A stretch of DNA of 16,248 nucleotides from Planctomycetaceae bacterium (GTDB lineage: Bacteria; Planctomycetota; Planctomycetia; Pirellulales; Lacipirellulaceae). The position numbers and the translations under genes are program-made. Under the pieces are notes generated by a model. It saw only the letters and a list, made by a program, of their open reading frames with translations. It searched no databases and had not been told where the DNA came from. The stretch spans positions 120,283 to 136,530 of the forward strand of contig PATG01000018.1 in the NCBI GenBank assembly GCA_002713555.1, read 5' to 3'. This document shows, one piece after another, positions 7,011-14,049 of this stretch. The stretch's first letter is position 1. Every line of letters starts with the position of its first letter.

Positions 7011-7094
7011 GTTATTGAGCTGCACAGTCCCTGTCGTCGTTATTGAGCTGCGCAGTCCCTGTCGTCGTTTTTGAGCTGCACAGTTCCAGCTGTA
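7011..7094 (+). repeat. Three tandem copies of a 28-bp unit
   Basis: Units are at 7011-7038, 7039-7066 and 7067-7094, each beginning GTTATTGAGCTGCACAGTCC or a near variant. Units 1 and 2 differ at a single base; unit 3 differs at an early T and over its last third, where CAGCT makes a hairpin with AGCTG. Each of the first two units contains a small ACAG/CTGT palindrome. There are no spacers, so this is a tandem array and not a CRISPR. It abuts the terminator hairpin. Confidence 0.85.
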
Positions 7095-7239
7095 GGCCCT
7101 ATGCTAGAAAGAGGAATTCTCCCATTCCCGGTCTGTCTGTTAAACAGGGTATTTTAATGACCCGTGATTAGCTGCTGCTTCCAGGAACAGGGTGCAGACA
7201 GTTTACCAGTGCATTTCTAACAGGTTCGCAGTTGATTCC

Positions 7240-8166
7240 ATGCCACGTTGTCTCTTGTCGCTAGGTTCTAATCTGGGCGATCGCAGAGCCATGCTAGGCC
7301 GTGTTTGTAAAGCCTTGGGAGACATACCCCATACAAGGCTTTTGGCACGCAGTCGTTGGCATCGGACTGCCCCCGTGGGGGGGCCAAGTGGGCAAGAGTA
7401 TTTCCTCAATGGGGCCGCAATTGTCCAAACGGAACTCGACCCCGAGGCTGTCGTAGAACATTTGCTTGCTATTGAGTTGCAAATGGGGCGTGAGCGATCT
7501 GTACGTTGGGATGCCCGTGTGATCGACATCGATTTACTATTGTACGATCAGCAAGTAATAGATTTGCCCAATTTAACAATTCCCCATCCAAGGATGGCTT
7601 TTCGACGTTTTGTTTTGGATCCCGCTGCCGAAATTGCCAGCTTTTGGTCGCACCCTAGAGTGGGTTGGACGCTTGGTCGACTATTAAGCTACTTAAAAAA
7701 CGCACCGCACTGGGTAGAAGTACGCTCTGAACATCGTCATCTCGCGACTTGGCTTGCTTCCGAACTTTTTCAGACATTGAACTTCGCAGGTGACGTCCGT
7801 GAGCAAACGGCGTTAGAATCTACGGATCCGGCCCAGAGAGTCACTCGAATTGCCCTACCAATCCCTATGGAGGGGGTCCCCATGGAGGGGGGGGGTGTTC
7901 AGGCAACGGGTCATTCTCATGAACTTTTCCCAGCCTTTGTGATTCTTGTTGAAACTTGCTCAAGCGAATCATTGCTAGTAGCTCCAGGAATCGTAAATGA
8001 GAGAAACGAAAAAAAAATCTCTAAAAAAAAATTGCTCAAAGTAGAGAAAAAAACATTCCTTGACTGCCCAGGACCTCAAGTCATCCTGCGCTCCAACGAC
8101 CCAGAATTTATCCGCCAAGAAGCACTTGCGGCGCTCCATGCCATGTGGCCCAACATGTCGGAATAG
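7240..8166 (+). CDS. folK: 2-amino-4-hydroxy-6-hydroxymethyldihydropteridine pyrophosphokinase with long C-terminal extension
   Basis: HPPK transfers pyrophosphate from ATP to 6-hydroxymethyl-dihydropterin in folate synthesis. ATG 7240 is preferred because the fold begins at once (MPRCLLSLGSNLGDR); a GTG at 7192 would add 16 residues. Residues 1 to about 140 hold the domain: LSLGSNLGDR, GPSGQEYFLNGAAIV, and RWDARVIDIDLLLY with the metal-binding DxD. The usual length is about 160 aa, but this protein has 308. The extra C-terminal part (about 155-308) starts WVEVRSEHRHLATWLASELF and ends with GPQVILRSNDPEFIRQEALAALHAMW; I cannot assign it. In between, the DNA has a G9 run, two A9 runs and an A7 run that encode a Lys-rich, low-complexity linker. 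panC follows closely. Confidence 0.9.
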   Translation: MPRCLLSLGSNLGDRRAMLGRVCKALGDIPHTRLLARSRWHRTAPVGGPSGQEYFLNGAAIVQTELDPEAVVEHLLAIELQMGRERSVRWDARVIDIDLLLYDQQVIDLPNLTIPHPRMAFRRFVLDPAAEIASFWSHPRVGWTLGRLLSYLKNAPHWVEVRSEHRHLATWLASELFQTLNFAGDVREQTALESTDPAQRVTRIALPIPMEGVPMEGGGVQATGHSHELFPAFVILVETCSSESLLVAPGIVNERNEKKISKKKLLKVEKKTFLDCPGPQVILRSNDPEFIRQEALAALHAMWPNMSE

Positions 8167-8216
8167 AATTCGTTGTTAAGAAAAGAACAGTGCCCGTGCC
8201 TTCCCCCGAAACCCTA

Positions 8217-9065
8217 ATGACACATTTGTTAAAGTCTGCAGATGAAACACGCGCTGCGGTGAATGCTGCAAAGTCAGCGGGCGATTCGGTAGGTTTTGTG
8301 CCGACCATGGGTGCGTTGCATCAAGGCCATCTTAGTTTGGTTGAAGCTTCGTTGGCTGAGTGCGATCGAACAGTTGTCAGTATCTTTATAAATCCCACAC
8401 AGTTCGGTAAGGGTGAAGACCTGGATCAATATCCACGATCGCTCGACCAGGACATGCGTCAGTTGGAATCTTTGGGATGTTGGCTTGTATTTGCTCCTGA
8501 AAAAGAGGAGATGTACGCAGAAAATTTTGAGACTTTTGTCGAAGTTGGAAATGTTGCCATACCGCTGGAAGGCGCTATGCGGCCGACCCATTTTCGGGGT
8601 GTCGCGACGGTCGTGCTCAAGCTTTTGCAGATCGTGCCAGCGGACCGAATTTATTTTGGGCAGAAGGACTACCAGCAGACACTGGTCGTTAAAAAACTGG
8701 TGCAGGATCTTAACGTGCCTACCGAGATTCGCATTATGCCAATCATACGAGAGGCGGATGGAATCGCAATGAGTTCAAGAAATACTAATCTCAGCCTATC
8801 TGAGCGCGGCATTGCTTGTTCGTTATGGCAAGCACTACAACTGGCAGAAAAGCTTTGGCATGCTGGTGAGAAAAACGCGGAAACGATTCTCCAATCTATG
8901 AAAAAGACATTGGCCTTAGTGGAGGGACTGGAGGTGGAGTATATTGCCCTATTGCAACAAGGTACAGTCCACGAGGTTACGACCATCGAGGGTCCTACAG
9001 TTGCAGTGATTGCTGCCCGCGTTGGCCAAACAAGATTGATCGATAATCACGTGATAGGATATTGA
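8217..9065 (+). CDS. panC: Pantothenate synthetase
   Basis: PanC joins pantoate and beta-alanine with ATP to make pantothenate, the coenzyme A precursor, in the cytoplasm. From ATG 8217 the protein is 282 aa, the family norm. An in-frame GTG at 8190 or at 8145, inside the end of folK, would be longer; GTG 8190 has a purine-rich AAGAAAAG upstream and is a real alternative. The nucleotidyltransferase HIGH-type motif is GFVPTMGALHQGHLSLV (His35, His38). VSIFINPTQFG, FGQKDYQQ and the KMSKS-like MSSRN are all present, as is the C-terminal half with VEYIALL and ARVGQTRLIDN. It sits 50 bases after folK and is likely co-transcribed with it. A hairpin terminator follows. Confidence 0.95.
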   Translation: MTHLLKSADETRAAVNAAKSAGDSVGFVPTMGALHQGHLSLVEASLAECDRTVVSIFINPTQFGKGEDLDQYPRSLDQDMRQLESLGCWLVFAPEKEEMYAENFETFVEVGNVAIPLEGAMRPTHFRGVATVVLKLLQIVPADRIYFGQKDYQQTLVVKKLVQDLNVPTEIRIMPIIREADGIAMSSRNTNLSLSERGIACSLWQALQLAEKLWHAGEKNAETILQSMKKTLALVEGLEVEYIALLQQGTVHEVTTIEGPTVAVIAARVGQTRLIDNHVIGY

Positions 9066-9116
9066 ATTTTGATTTGGGGAAACCAACCAAAGGTGCCGAC
9101 AAAAATCTTTGCCCTT

Positions 9117-9146
9117 TTAGGGTCCCTGATGGGACTCCTAATTTTG
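9117..9146 (+). terminator. Intrinsic terminator after panC
   Basis: TTAGGGTCCC (9117-9126) pairs with GGGACTCCTAA (9131-9141) over 10 bp with a single bulged T, loop TGAT, followed by TTTT. It lies about 50 bases after the panC stop and before lgt, so it would separate the two units. Confidence 0.6.
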
Positions 9147-9245
9147 AGACGGCATGAGATGGCCTCCAAATAAAGTGATTTTGGATGCTGCAACTGTGCA
9201 AACTTCAAGAATGCCACTTCAACAGGAAGTACTGCCTGCTTCACA

Positions 9246-10499
9246 ATGTGCTCTGAATTATTTCGAATTCCGCTGCAGTGGCTAAACCATTCGATCGGAG
9301 GAGTAGTGCCGGTCAAGATGTTGCTGGTTCTGCTATTAGTATGTCTGGGATTGGGTATTCTTGGTTGGTGCAGGCGCAATCATAGAGCCTCCGAAGCCTG
9401 GGGTTATCTGCCGGGACTCTTTATTCTGGCAGTTGGGGTTATGGTCTTGCCACAAATGTTTCCTGGTGGTCTACCAATACGTGGTTATGGAGTCATGGTA
9501 CTGTTGGGTTCTCTATCGGGTATCGGGCTAGCCATGGTGCGAGCACGCCAGATGAATCTCAATCCCGACATTATTTTCTCTCTTGCTTTTGGCATGTTTG
9601 TGTGCGGGATTATTGGAGCTAGATTGTTTTATGTGATTGAGTACTGGGACACCCGGTTTCAATTTGATGATTGGCCGAGCACCTTCTTAGCAATCGTCAA
9701 GTTTACCGAAGGTGGTTTGGTAGTTTATGGCTCACTGATTGGCGCTACGGTAGCCTTTCTTTGGTTTATGCGTCGACAGAGATTGCCTGCACTGGCCATG
9801 GCCGATCTGATTGCACCGAGCCTGCTGGTGGGTTTGGCATTTGGCCGGATTGGTTGTTTGTTGAATGGCTGCTGTTATGGGGGTGAGTCGCACCGCCCCT
9901 GGACCATTACTTTTCCCGCTGCCAGTATGCTGTATTCAGAACAAGTCGCTGCTGGCCGCATGCATGGCTTTGAGCTAGTTTTTCCCAAGGGCAGCAATTA
10001 TCCAGAGGTAGTGCGTGTGGATGAGGGGTCTCCGGCGGCTAAGGCCGGATTAACCGTTGGTAGTAAGATAGACAGCATCAACCAATCACACGGTGATCAG
10101 TTCCAGAAGGAATTGCTTCAGTCGTATGACAGCCCCAAACCACTAGTTTTAAAAACAAAAAGTGGGCAACTTTTATCGATTCCCTCGCCAAAGGTTCGAT
10201 CACGAAGCCTGCCCGTCCATCCAGCACAAGTCTACAGTGCCGTCAACGCTATCTTGTTGGCGTGGGTGTTATGGACGTTTTATGCCTTTCGACGCCGAGA
10301 CGGCGAAGTGACGGCTCTGATGCTTACCATTTATCCTATTTCGCGATTTTTGCTAGAAATGATTCGCATCGATGAGTCTGCCGTATTTGGCACCGGGCTC
10401 AGCATATCGCAAAATATTAGTCTGGTGTTATTGCTGGTAGCACTAGGGATGTGGATTTCTCTCCGCCGAAAAACAAGCTTGCAGGCGACATTTGCTTAG
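9246..10499 (+). CDS. lgt: Prolipoprotein diacylglyceryl transferase with inserted PDZ domain
   Basis: Lgt moves diacylglycerol from phosphatidylglycerol to the lipobox Cys of prelipoproteins in the inner membrane. The protein is 417 aa against about 260-300 for the family. Several membrane segments are visible (about 25-41, 54-71, 82-98, 108-128, 155-174, 185-203, 333-347, 355-372, 387-406). The signature region GRIGCLLNGCCYGGES (200-215) and HPAQVYSAVN (325-334) are clear, and SRFLLEMIR holds the late Arg. Between them, residues 252-318 read as a PDZ domain (VDEGSPAAKAGLTVGSKI). The E. coli FHGGLIG site (His103) is VYGSLIG here, so the His is replaced by Tyr. ATG 9246 is kept because SELFRIPLQWL fits the family N-terminus; a start near 9318 is less likely. 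Confidence 0.9.
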   Translation: MCSELFRIPLQWLNHSIGGVVPVKMLLVLLLVCLGLGILGWCRRNHRASEAWGYLPGLFILAVGVMVLPQMFPGGLPIRGYGVMVLLGSLSGIGLAMVRARQMNLNPDIIFSLAFGMFVCGIIGARLFYVIEYWDTRFQFDDWPSTFLAIVKFTEGGLVVYGSLIGATVAFLWFMRRQRLPALAMADLIAPSLLVGLAFGRIGCLLNGCCYGGESHRPWTITFPAASMLYSEQVAAGRMHGFELVFPKGSNYPEVVRVDEGSPAAKAGLTVGSKIDSINQSHGDQFQKELLQSYDSPKPLVLKTKSGQLLSIPSPKVRSRSLPVHPAQVYSAVNAILLAWVLWTFYAFRRRDGEVTALMLTIYPISRFLLEMIRIDESAVFGTGLSISQNISLVLLLVALGMWISLRRKTSLQATFA

Positions 10500-10612
10500 C
10501 CCGCATATTTCATACGTCCAGGTTGCGAATCCGGTATAAAAATTCTCGAAATTTTCGCAAGATTATTCCAGCAGTGGTAACTACTCTACTGGAGCGACGC
10601 CCGATTAAACGA

Positions 10613-11158
10613 ATGGTTAGATCGCAGCAGAAACTCAAGGAATTGGTAGGCGAGGCCATGGTGCAACACGGGCACTGGTTGGCTACGGTGTTGCGGGCGC
10701 GGGGTGTTGAGGCCGGAGAAGTAGATGAATTACTGCAAGAAGTAAGCGTGGCTGCCTGCAAGGCCGTCGATCAACTGCGAGATCCAGAAAAAATAGCCCC
10801 TTGGCTCTACCGGATTGCTGTAGTGAGTGCATTGCAGTATCGCCGACGAATGGGCCGCCAGCGCAAAAAAATAGAAAAATACAAGGCGGAGTATTCTGAA
10901 GCCAATCGCACAGAGATGGACCCTCTCTCATGGTTGTTGGCCAAGGAGCAGGACCAATTGGTGCGTCAGGCGATTCAGAGTTTGCCTTCGCGAGATGCCG
11001 AATTGATGTTACTCAAGTACACCGAGGATTGGACCTATCGGCAATTAGCAGAGCATTTAGGGATTAGCGAATCTGCTGTGGAGGCAAGATTGCATCGAGC
11101 ACGTGGAAAGATGCGCCGAATACTCAGCCTTCTGGAACCCGATTATTTGGTACTTTAA
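10613..11158 (+). CDS. ECF-type RNA polymerase sigma factor
   Basis: From ATG 10613 the protein has 181 aa, normal for sigma-70 family ECF factors; the open frame upstream overlaps the end of lgt and looks non-coding. Region 2 spans about 8-80 (VDELLQEVSVAACKAVDQL, APWLYRIAVVSALQYRRRM), and region 4 spans about 115-172 with the helix-turn-helix TYRQLAEHLGISESAVEARL and the following HRARGKMRRIL. It would redirect RNA polymerase to a small regulon. The next gene starts 1 nt after its stop and encodes a membrane protein that fits an anti-sigma factor, the classic pairing. No zinc-binding or extra C-terminal domain is seen. A start at GTG 10574 cannot be excluded. Confidence 0.88.
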   Translation: MVRSQQKLKELVGEAMVQHGHWLATVLRARGVEAGEVDELLQEVSVAACKAVDQLRDPEKIAPWLYRIAVVSALQYRRRMGRQRKKIEKYKAEYSEANRTEMDPLSWLLAKEQDQLVRQAIQSLPSRDAELMLLKYTEDWTYRQLAEHLGISESAVEARLHRARGKMRRILSLLEPDYLVL

Positions 11159-11159
11159 C

Positions 11160-11828
11160 ATGAATCTACCAAACAACGATAACACAGACTTCGATCGCCT
11201 GGTCGATGGAGAACTATCCCCTGATGATCGCCGGCTCCTCTTAGCTTCGCTCGACAAACAGCCTGACGGTTGGCGTCGCTGTGCTTTGGCATTTTTGGAA
11301 GCACAAACCTGGTCAGGTCAATTGAAACAATGGAAAGCGGATCCTTACGACGATATTGCTACACCCGTAAGTCGTAAGCAGCGAGAGATAGCAACCCAAA
11401 GCAAATACAGTTGGCTAGCCTTGGCAGCAGGACTGCTGTTGGCTTTTACCTTAGGGTGGTCTGCCCATACCCGTAACGGCATCCATCCCCAGCAAGAACA
11501 AATAGCAGGGAAAGGCCAACAGGTAACTGCGGATGATGTTGTGGCCGAACGGGTTTCCGAAGACGATGCGGTAACATTCATGGTGTGTGACACAAGTGGT
11601 AGAAATCGACGTATTCAAGTACCACTTATGGACCTTGAAAATTTGGAGCCTCAGTTTACCAATACGCTGCCTGAAGAAGTGCGTCAGCGTTTTCAGCATC
11701 ATGGACTGGATCTCCAGCGTCGTCGTCGTTATGCACCCATGTTTTTTCAACAAAACGAACAATTTGTGCCCATGGTTGTGCCCGTGGACGATACCTTTGT
11801 AGTCCCCGTAAATCAGCAAGTGTATTGA
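11160..11828 (+). CDS. Probable membrane-anchored anti-sigma factor
   Basis: ATG 11160 lies 1 nt after the sigma factor stop, so translation is very likely coupled. The protein has 222 aa. The N-terminal cytoplasmic part (1 to about 82) includes DFDRLVDGELSPDDRRLLLA, similar in layout to anti-sigma domains, but it has no HxxxCxxC zinc motif. One membrane helix (about 84-100, WLALAAGLLLAFTLGW) follows. The outer part is 120 residues with no recognised domain; it contains an Arg-rich LQRRRRYAPMFFQQNEQF and an apolar VVPVDDTFVVPV end. Identification rests on position and topology rather than on sequence identity. Regulated proteolysis or a conformational signal across the membrane would release the sigma factor; this is inference. 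Confidence 0.65.
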   Translation: MNLPNNDNTDFDRLVDGELSPDDRRLLLASLDKQPDGWRRCALAFLEAQTWSGQLKQWKADPYDDIATPVSRKQREIATQSKYSWLALAAGLLLAFTLGWSAHTRNGIHPQQEQIAGKGQQVTADDVVAERVSEDDAVTFMVCDTSGRNRRIQVPLMDLENLEPQFTNTLPEEVRQRFQHHGLDLQRRRRYAPMFFQQNEQFVPMVVPVDDTFVVPVNQQVY

Positions 11829-11843
11829 ATTAGTGTATTGAAT
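11819..11843 (+). repeat. 13-bp direct duplication over the end of the anti-sigma-like gene
   Basis: AGTGTATTGAAT occurs at 11819-11830 and again at 11832-11843. The first copy contains the TGA stop. This looks like a recent small tandem duplication; the spare copy is untranslated. Confidence 0.7.
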
Positions 11844-11900
11844 GCTGTCCCAAGGGGGGGATATGCAGACTGAATCAGAGAGTCCAACCCGCTTCCTGCA

Positions 11901-11920
11901 CCCCTTCCCCCGATAAGGGG
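11901..11920. repeat. C/G-rich palindrome, dispersed-repeat like
   Basis: CCCCTT (11901-11906) pairs with AAGGGG (11915-11920) around CCCCCGAT. The surrounding text (CACCCCTTCC, then GATAAGGGGAGATTTGGAG) resembles a short palindromic element dispersed in many bacterial genomes (from memory). It lies between the anti-sigma-like gene and the PDZ gene, where it may attenuate read-through. Confidence 0.35.
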
Positions 11921-11974
11921 AGATTTGGAGAGGGTTTAAACTTAGAATGAAATCCTATTACAAGGAGTCCTGTC

Positions 11975-12985
11975 ATGAAACGTAAGACGGATAGTTGGGA
12001 AACTATTTTGGTTGCTTCCCTGGTTCTCATCGCAGGTATTTGCGCTCAATCACAGCAGGCAGTGCGAGCTGATGATGATACCGAACTGAATGGGCCCATT
12101 GTTCAAATTGACCAGGATGCGAACCATCAAGATTTGTCAGAACTTACCGCGGAACCCAAAACGAGGATTATCGAAGAACCGACATTTTGGATTGGTATCC
12201 GTGGACGCAGTGTTGAGTCGGAAGTATTGCGCACCCATTTACAACTAGCAGAGGACATGGGTGCTGTGATCGAAGAGGTGCTTCCTGAAAGCCCGGCTGC
12301 CAAAGCAGGATTGCGGAAGCATGACATCATTTTGCGGGCTGCGGGGGATGCGGTCGACAATATGCGTGTGTTGCAGTCGCAGGTAAACGAAGGAGGCGAT
12401 AAACCGATCGAACTTAAGATCATACGTTTTGGTAAGCCGGAGAAAGTGGTCGTGGTACCCGAAAAAAGACCTCACGAGTTTAACAAGCAAGTGACGGATC
12501 TGGGGGCCAATCGCTGGGGCGTCCTGAATGGAGAACCTCAAGACTTGCTGAATGAACTCCTTGGTGGCGAGGGACGTCTAGGAGCTCATCGTGTCTTTGG
12601 TCCTGGCATTATCGTCAATGGGCTGCCCGAGCAAGGTACCCTACCAAATGGAGTGTCTATTTCGTTAAAGCGCCAGAATGGTGGTCCACCGGAGATCACC
12701 GTCAAGAAGGGAGAAGAAACCTGGAATATCGTAGGTGACGATGCAAAGACGCTCAATCAACTTCCAGAAGATGTTCGTCCTATGGTCGAGCAGATGTTAT
12801 CAGGCAAGCGCAACGCACTGGGAGGCGGTTTTTCAAGGGATTTGAATACGGAATTGCAGAGAGTTTTGCCACGTGGTTTGGGCGGAGCAGCAGGCGGTGA
12901 TCCGGTAACAGACCGTATTGAGCAATTGGAGAAAAAACTACTGGATTTGCAGAAACGTCTGGAACAGGAACCTGTAGCACGATGA
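11975..12985 (+). CDS. Exported PDZ-domain protein
   Basis: AAGGAG (11962-11967) lies 7 nt before ATG 11975, a strong ribosome binding site. The 336-aa protein starts with a signal peptide (about 1-32, ending QAVRA before DDD). After an acidic stretch it has one PDZ domain at about 70-165: FWIGIRGRSV, GAVIEEVLPESPAAKAGLRK, HDIILRAAGDAV, VVVVPEKRP. The remainder is low in known motifs and ends in a helical heptad stretch (about 310-332, DRIEQLEKKLLDLQKRLEQ) likely to form a coiled coil. There is no protease triad, so it is a binding protein rather than a HtrA/DegP enzyme. It follows the anti-sigma-like gene by 146 bases and may share its regulation; PDZ proteins often sense misfolded C-termini. 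Its partner is unknown. Confidence 0.85.
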   Translation: MKRKTDSWETILVASLVLIAGICAQSQQAVRADDDTELNGPIVQIDQDANHQDLSELTAEPKTRIIEEPTFWIGIRGRSVESEVLRTHLQLAEDMGAVIEEVLPESPAAKAGLRKHDIILRAAGDAVDNMRVLQSQVNEGGDKPIELKIIRFGKPEKVVVVPEKRPHEFNKQVTDLGANRWGVLNGEPQDLLNELLGGEGRLGAHRVFGPGIIVNGLPEQGTLPNGVSISLKRQNGGPPEITVKKGEETWNIVGDDAKTLNQLPEDVRPMVEQMLSGKRNALGGGFSRDLNTELQRVLPRGLGGAAGGDPVTDRIEQLEKKLLDLQKRLEQEPVAR

Positions 12986-12986
12986 G

Positions 12987-14048
12987 CTAGCGAAGTTCAA
13001 CAATCGGAGGGTCCTGTTGAGAGCGGCGCAATTGTCCACAGGCGGCATCGATCTTATCGCCTTTACGGTGTCGGAAACGCACACGCAGACCACCACTTTC
13101 TAAAATTTTGCGGAACTCGATCTGACGTGAGTAGGTGGGGGTTTCGTAAGGCAATCCGGCAACCGGGTTGTAGGGAATAACATTGAGAAGTGCCTCGCGC
13201 CCTGCGAGCAATCGGACCAGCTGATGTGCGTGGTGTGCCTGGTCATTGATTTCGGCAAGTAGTACGTACTCGAAGGTCATCCTCCGCCCCGAAACATCAA
13301 AGTATTTGTCAGCAGAAGTCAAAATTGCTTCCAGGCCAATCTTATCATTTACGGGAACTAGCTGGTTGCGCAGCTCGTCATTGGGAGCGTGCAATGAGAT
13401 TGCCAATCGGTACGATGCGTCGGTGCGGGAAAGTCGATCGATGGCTGCAGGAAGACCAACGGTCGAGATCGTAATGCGGCGAGTGCTGATATCGAGTCCG
13501 TCAGGTCGATGCACTTCAGAAAGTGCTGGTAGCAGTGCATCCAAATTAGCCAGCGGTTCGCCCATCCCCATCACAACCACATGGCTGAGCCGTTCGTCAT
13601 CGTCGAGAAGAATTTGCAAACGCAAAATCTGCTCCACGATTTCGCCAGTGGTTAGATTGCGTTCGACACCATCCAATCCGCTAGCACAAAAAACACACCC
13701 CATACCACAGCCCACTTGTGTGCTGATACAAATCGTGCGACGGATACGGTCACGAAGTAGAACGCATTCGATTTGCCCTCCATCAGACAGTTGGAGGAGT
13801 AGTTTTTCGGTTCCGTCATCGGCCTGAGTATGGCACTTAATTTGGGTGGTCCACAGCCGCATCGAGGTGGCCAGCTCAGCGCGCAAGGTCTTTGGCAAAT
13901 TACTCATTTGCTCCCAGTCAGCCACGCGCTGTTGAAAAAGCCACTTGCGCACCTGCTCGCTCCGGAATCGCGGGAGGCGTTTCTCCTCAAACCAGGTCTC
14001 TAGAATTTCGTCAATTGCGCTGAGCAAATGGGGAGAATGGTCGGTCAA
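12987..14048 (-). CDS. rlmN: Dual-specificity rRNA/tRNA adenine-C2 methyltransferase RlmN
   Basis: RlmN is a radical-SAM enzyme that methylates C2 of A2503 in 23S rRNA and A37 of some tRNAs. The start is taken as TTG 14048, one base after the sppA stop, giving 353 aa, the normal length. The frame runs on upstream to an ATG at 14420, but that part reads as an antiparallel shadow of sppA and is not conserved-looking; TTG 14027 is an alternative. Clear motifs: RFRSEQVRKWLFQQRV, SNLPKTLR, CISTQVGCGMGCVFC with the cluster Cys 114, 118 and 121 (CxxxCxxC), NLTTGEIVEQI, GMGEPLANLD, SLHAPND and the C-terminal IDAACGQLRRS with Cys337, the methylated Cys. No Shine-Dalgarno is visible, which agrees with translation coupled to sppA. 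Confidence 0.9.
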   Translation of the reverse strand: MTDHSPHLLSAIDEILETWFEEKRLPRFRSEQVRKWLFQQRVADWEQMSNLPKTLRAELATSMRLWTTQIKCHTQADDGTEKLLLQLSDGGQIECVLLRDRIRRTICISTQVGCGMGCVFCASGLDGVERNLTTGEIVEQILRLQILLDDDERLSHVVVMGMGEPLANLDALLPALSEVHRPDGLDISTRRITISTVGLPAAIDRLSRTDASYRLAISLHAPNDELRNQLVPVNDKIGLEAILTSADKYFDVSGRRMTFEYVLLAEINDQAHHAHQLVRLLAGREALLNVIPYNPVAGLPYETPTYSRQIEFRKILESGGLRVRFRHRKGDKIDAACGQLRRSQQDPPIVELR

Positions 14049-14049
14049 G

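Noticed and set aside
7011..7094. CRISPR array
   Set aside because: The 28-bp units touch each other with no spacers, and only three copies exist; no cas gene is near.
10451..10612. N-terminal extension of the sigma factor overlapping lgt
   Set aside because: The extra 54 residues have no sigma-like sequence and the family length is met from ATG 10613.
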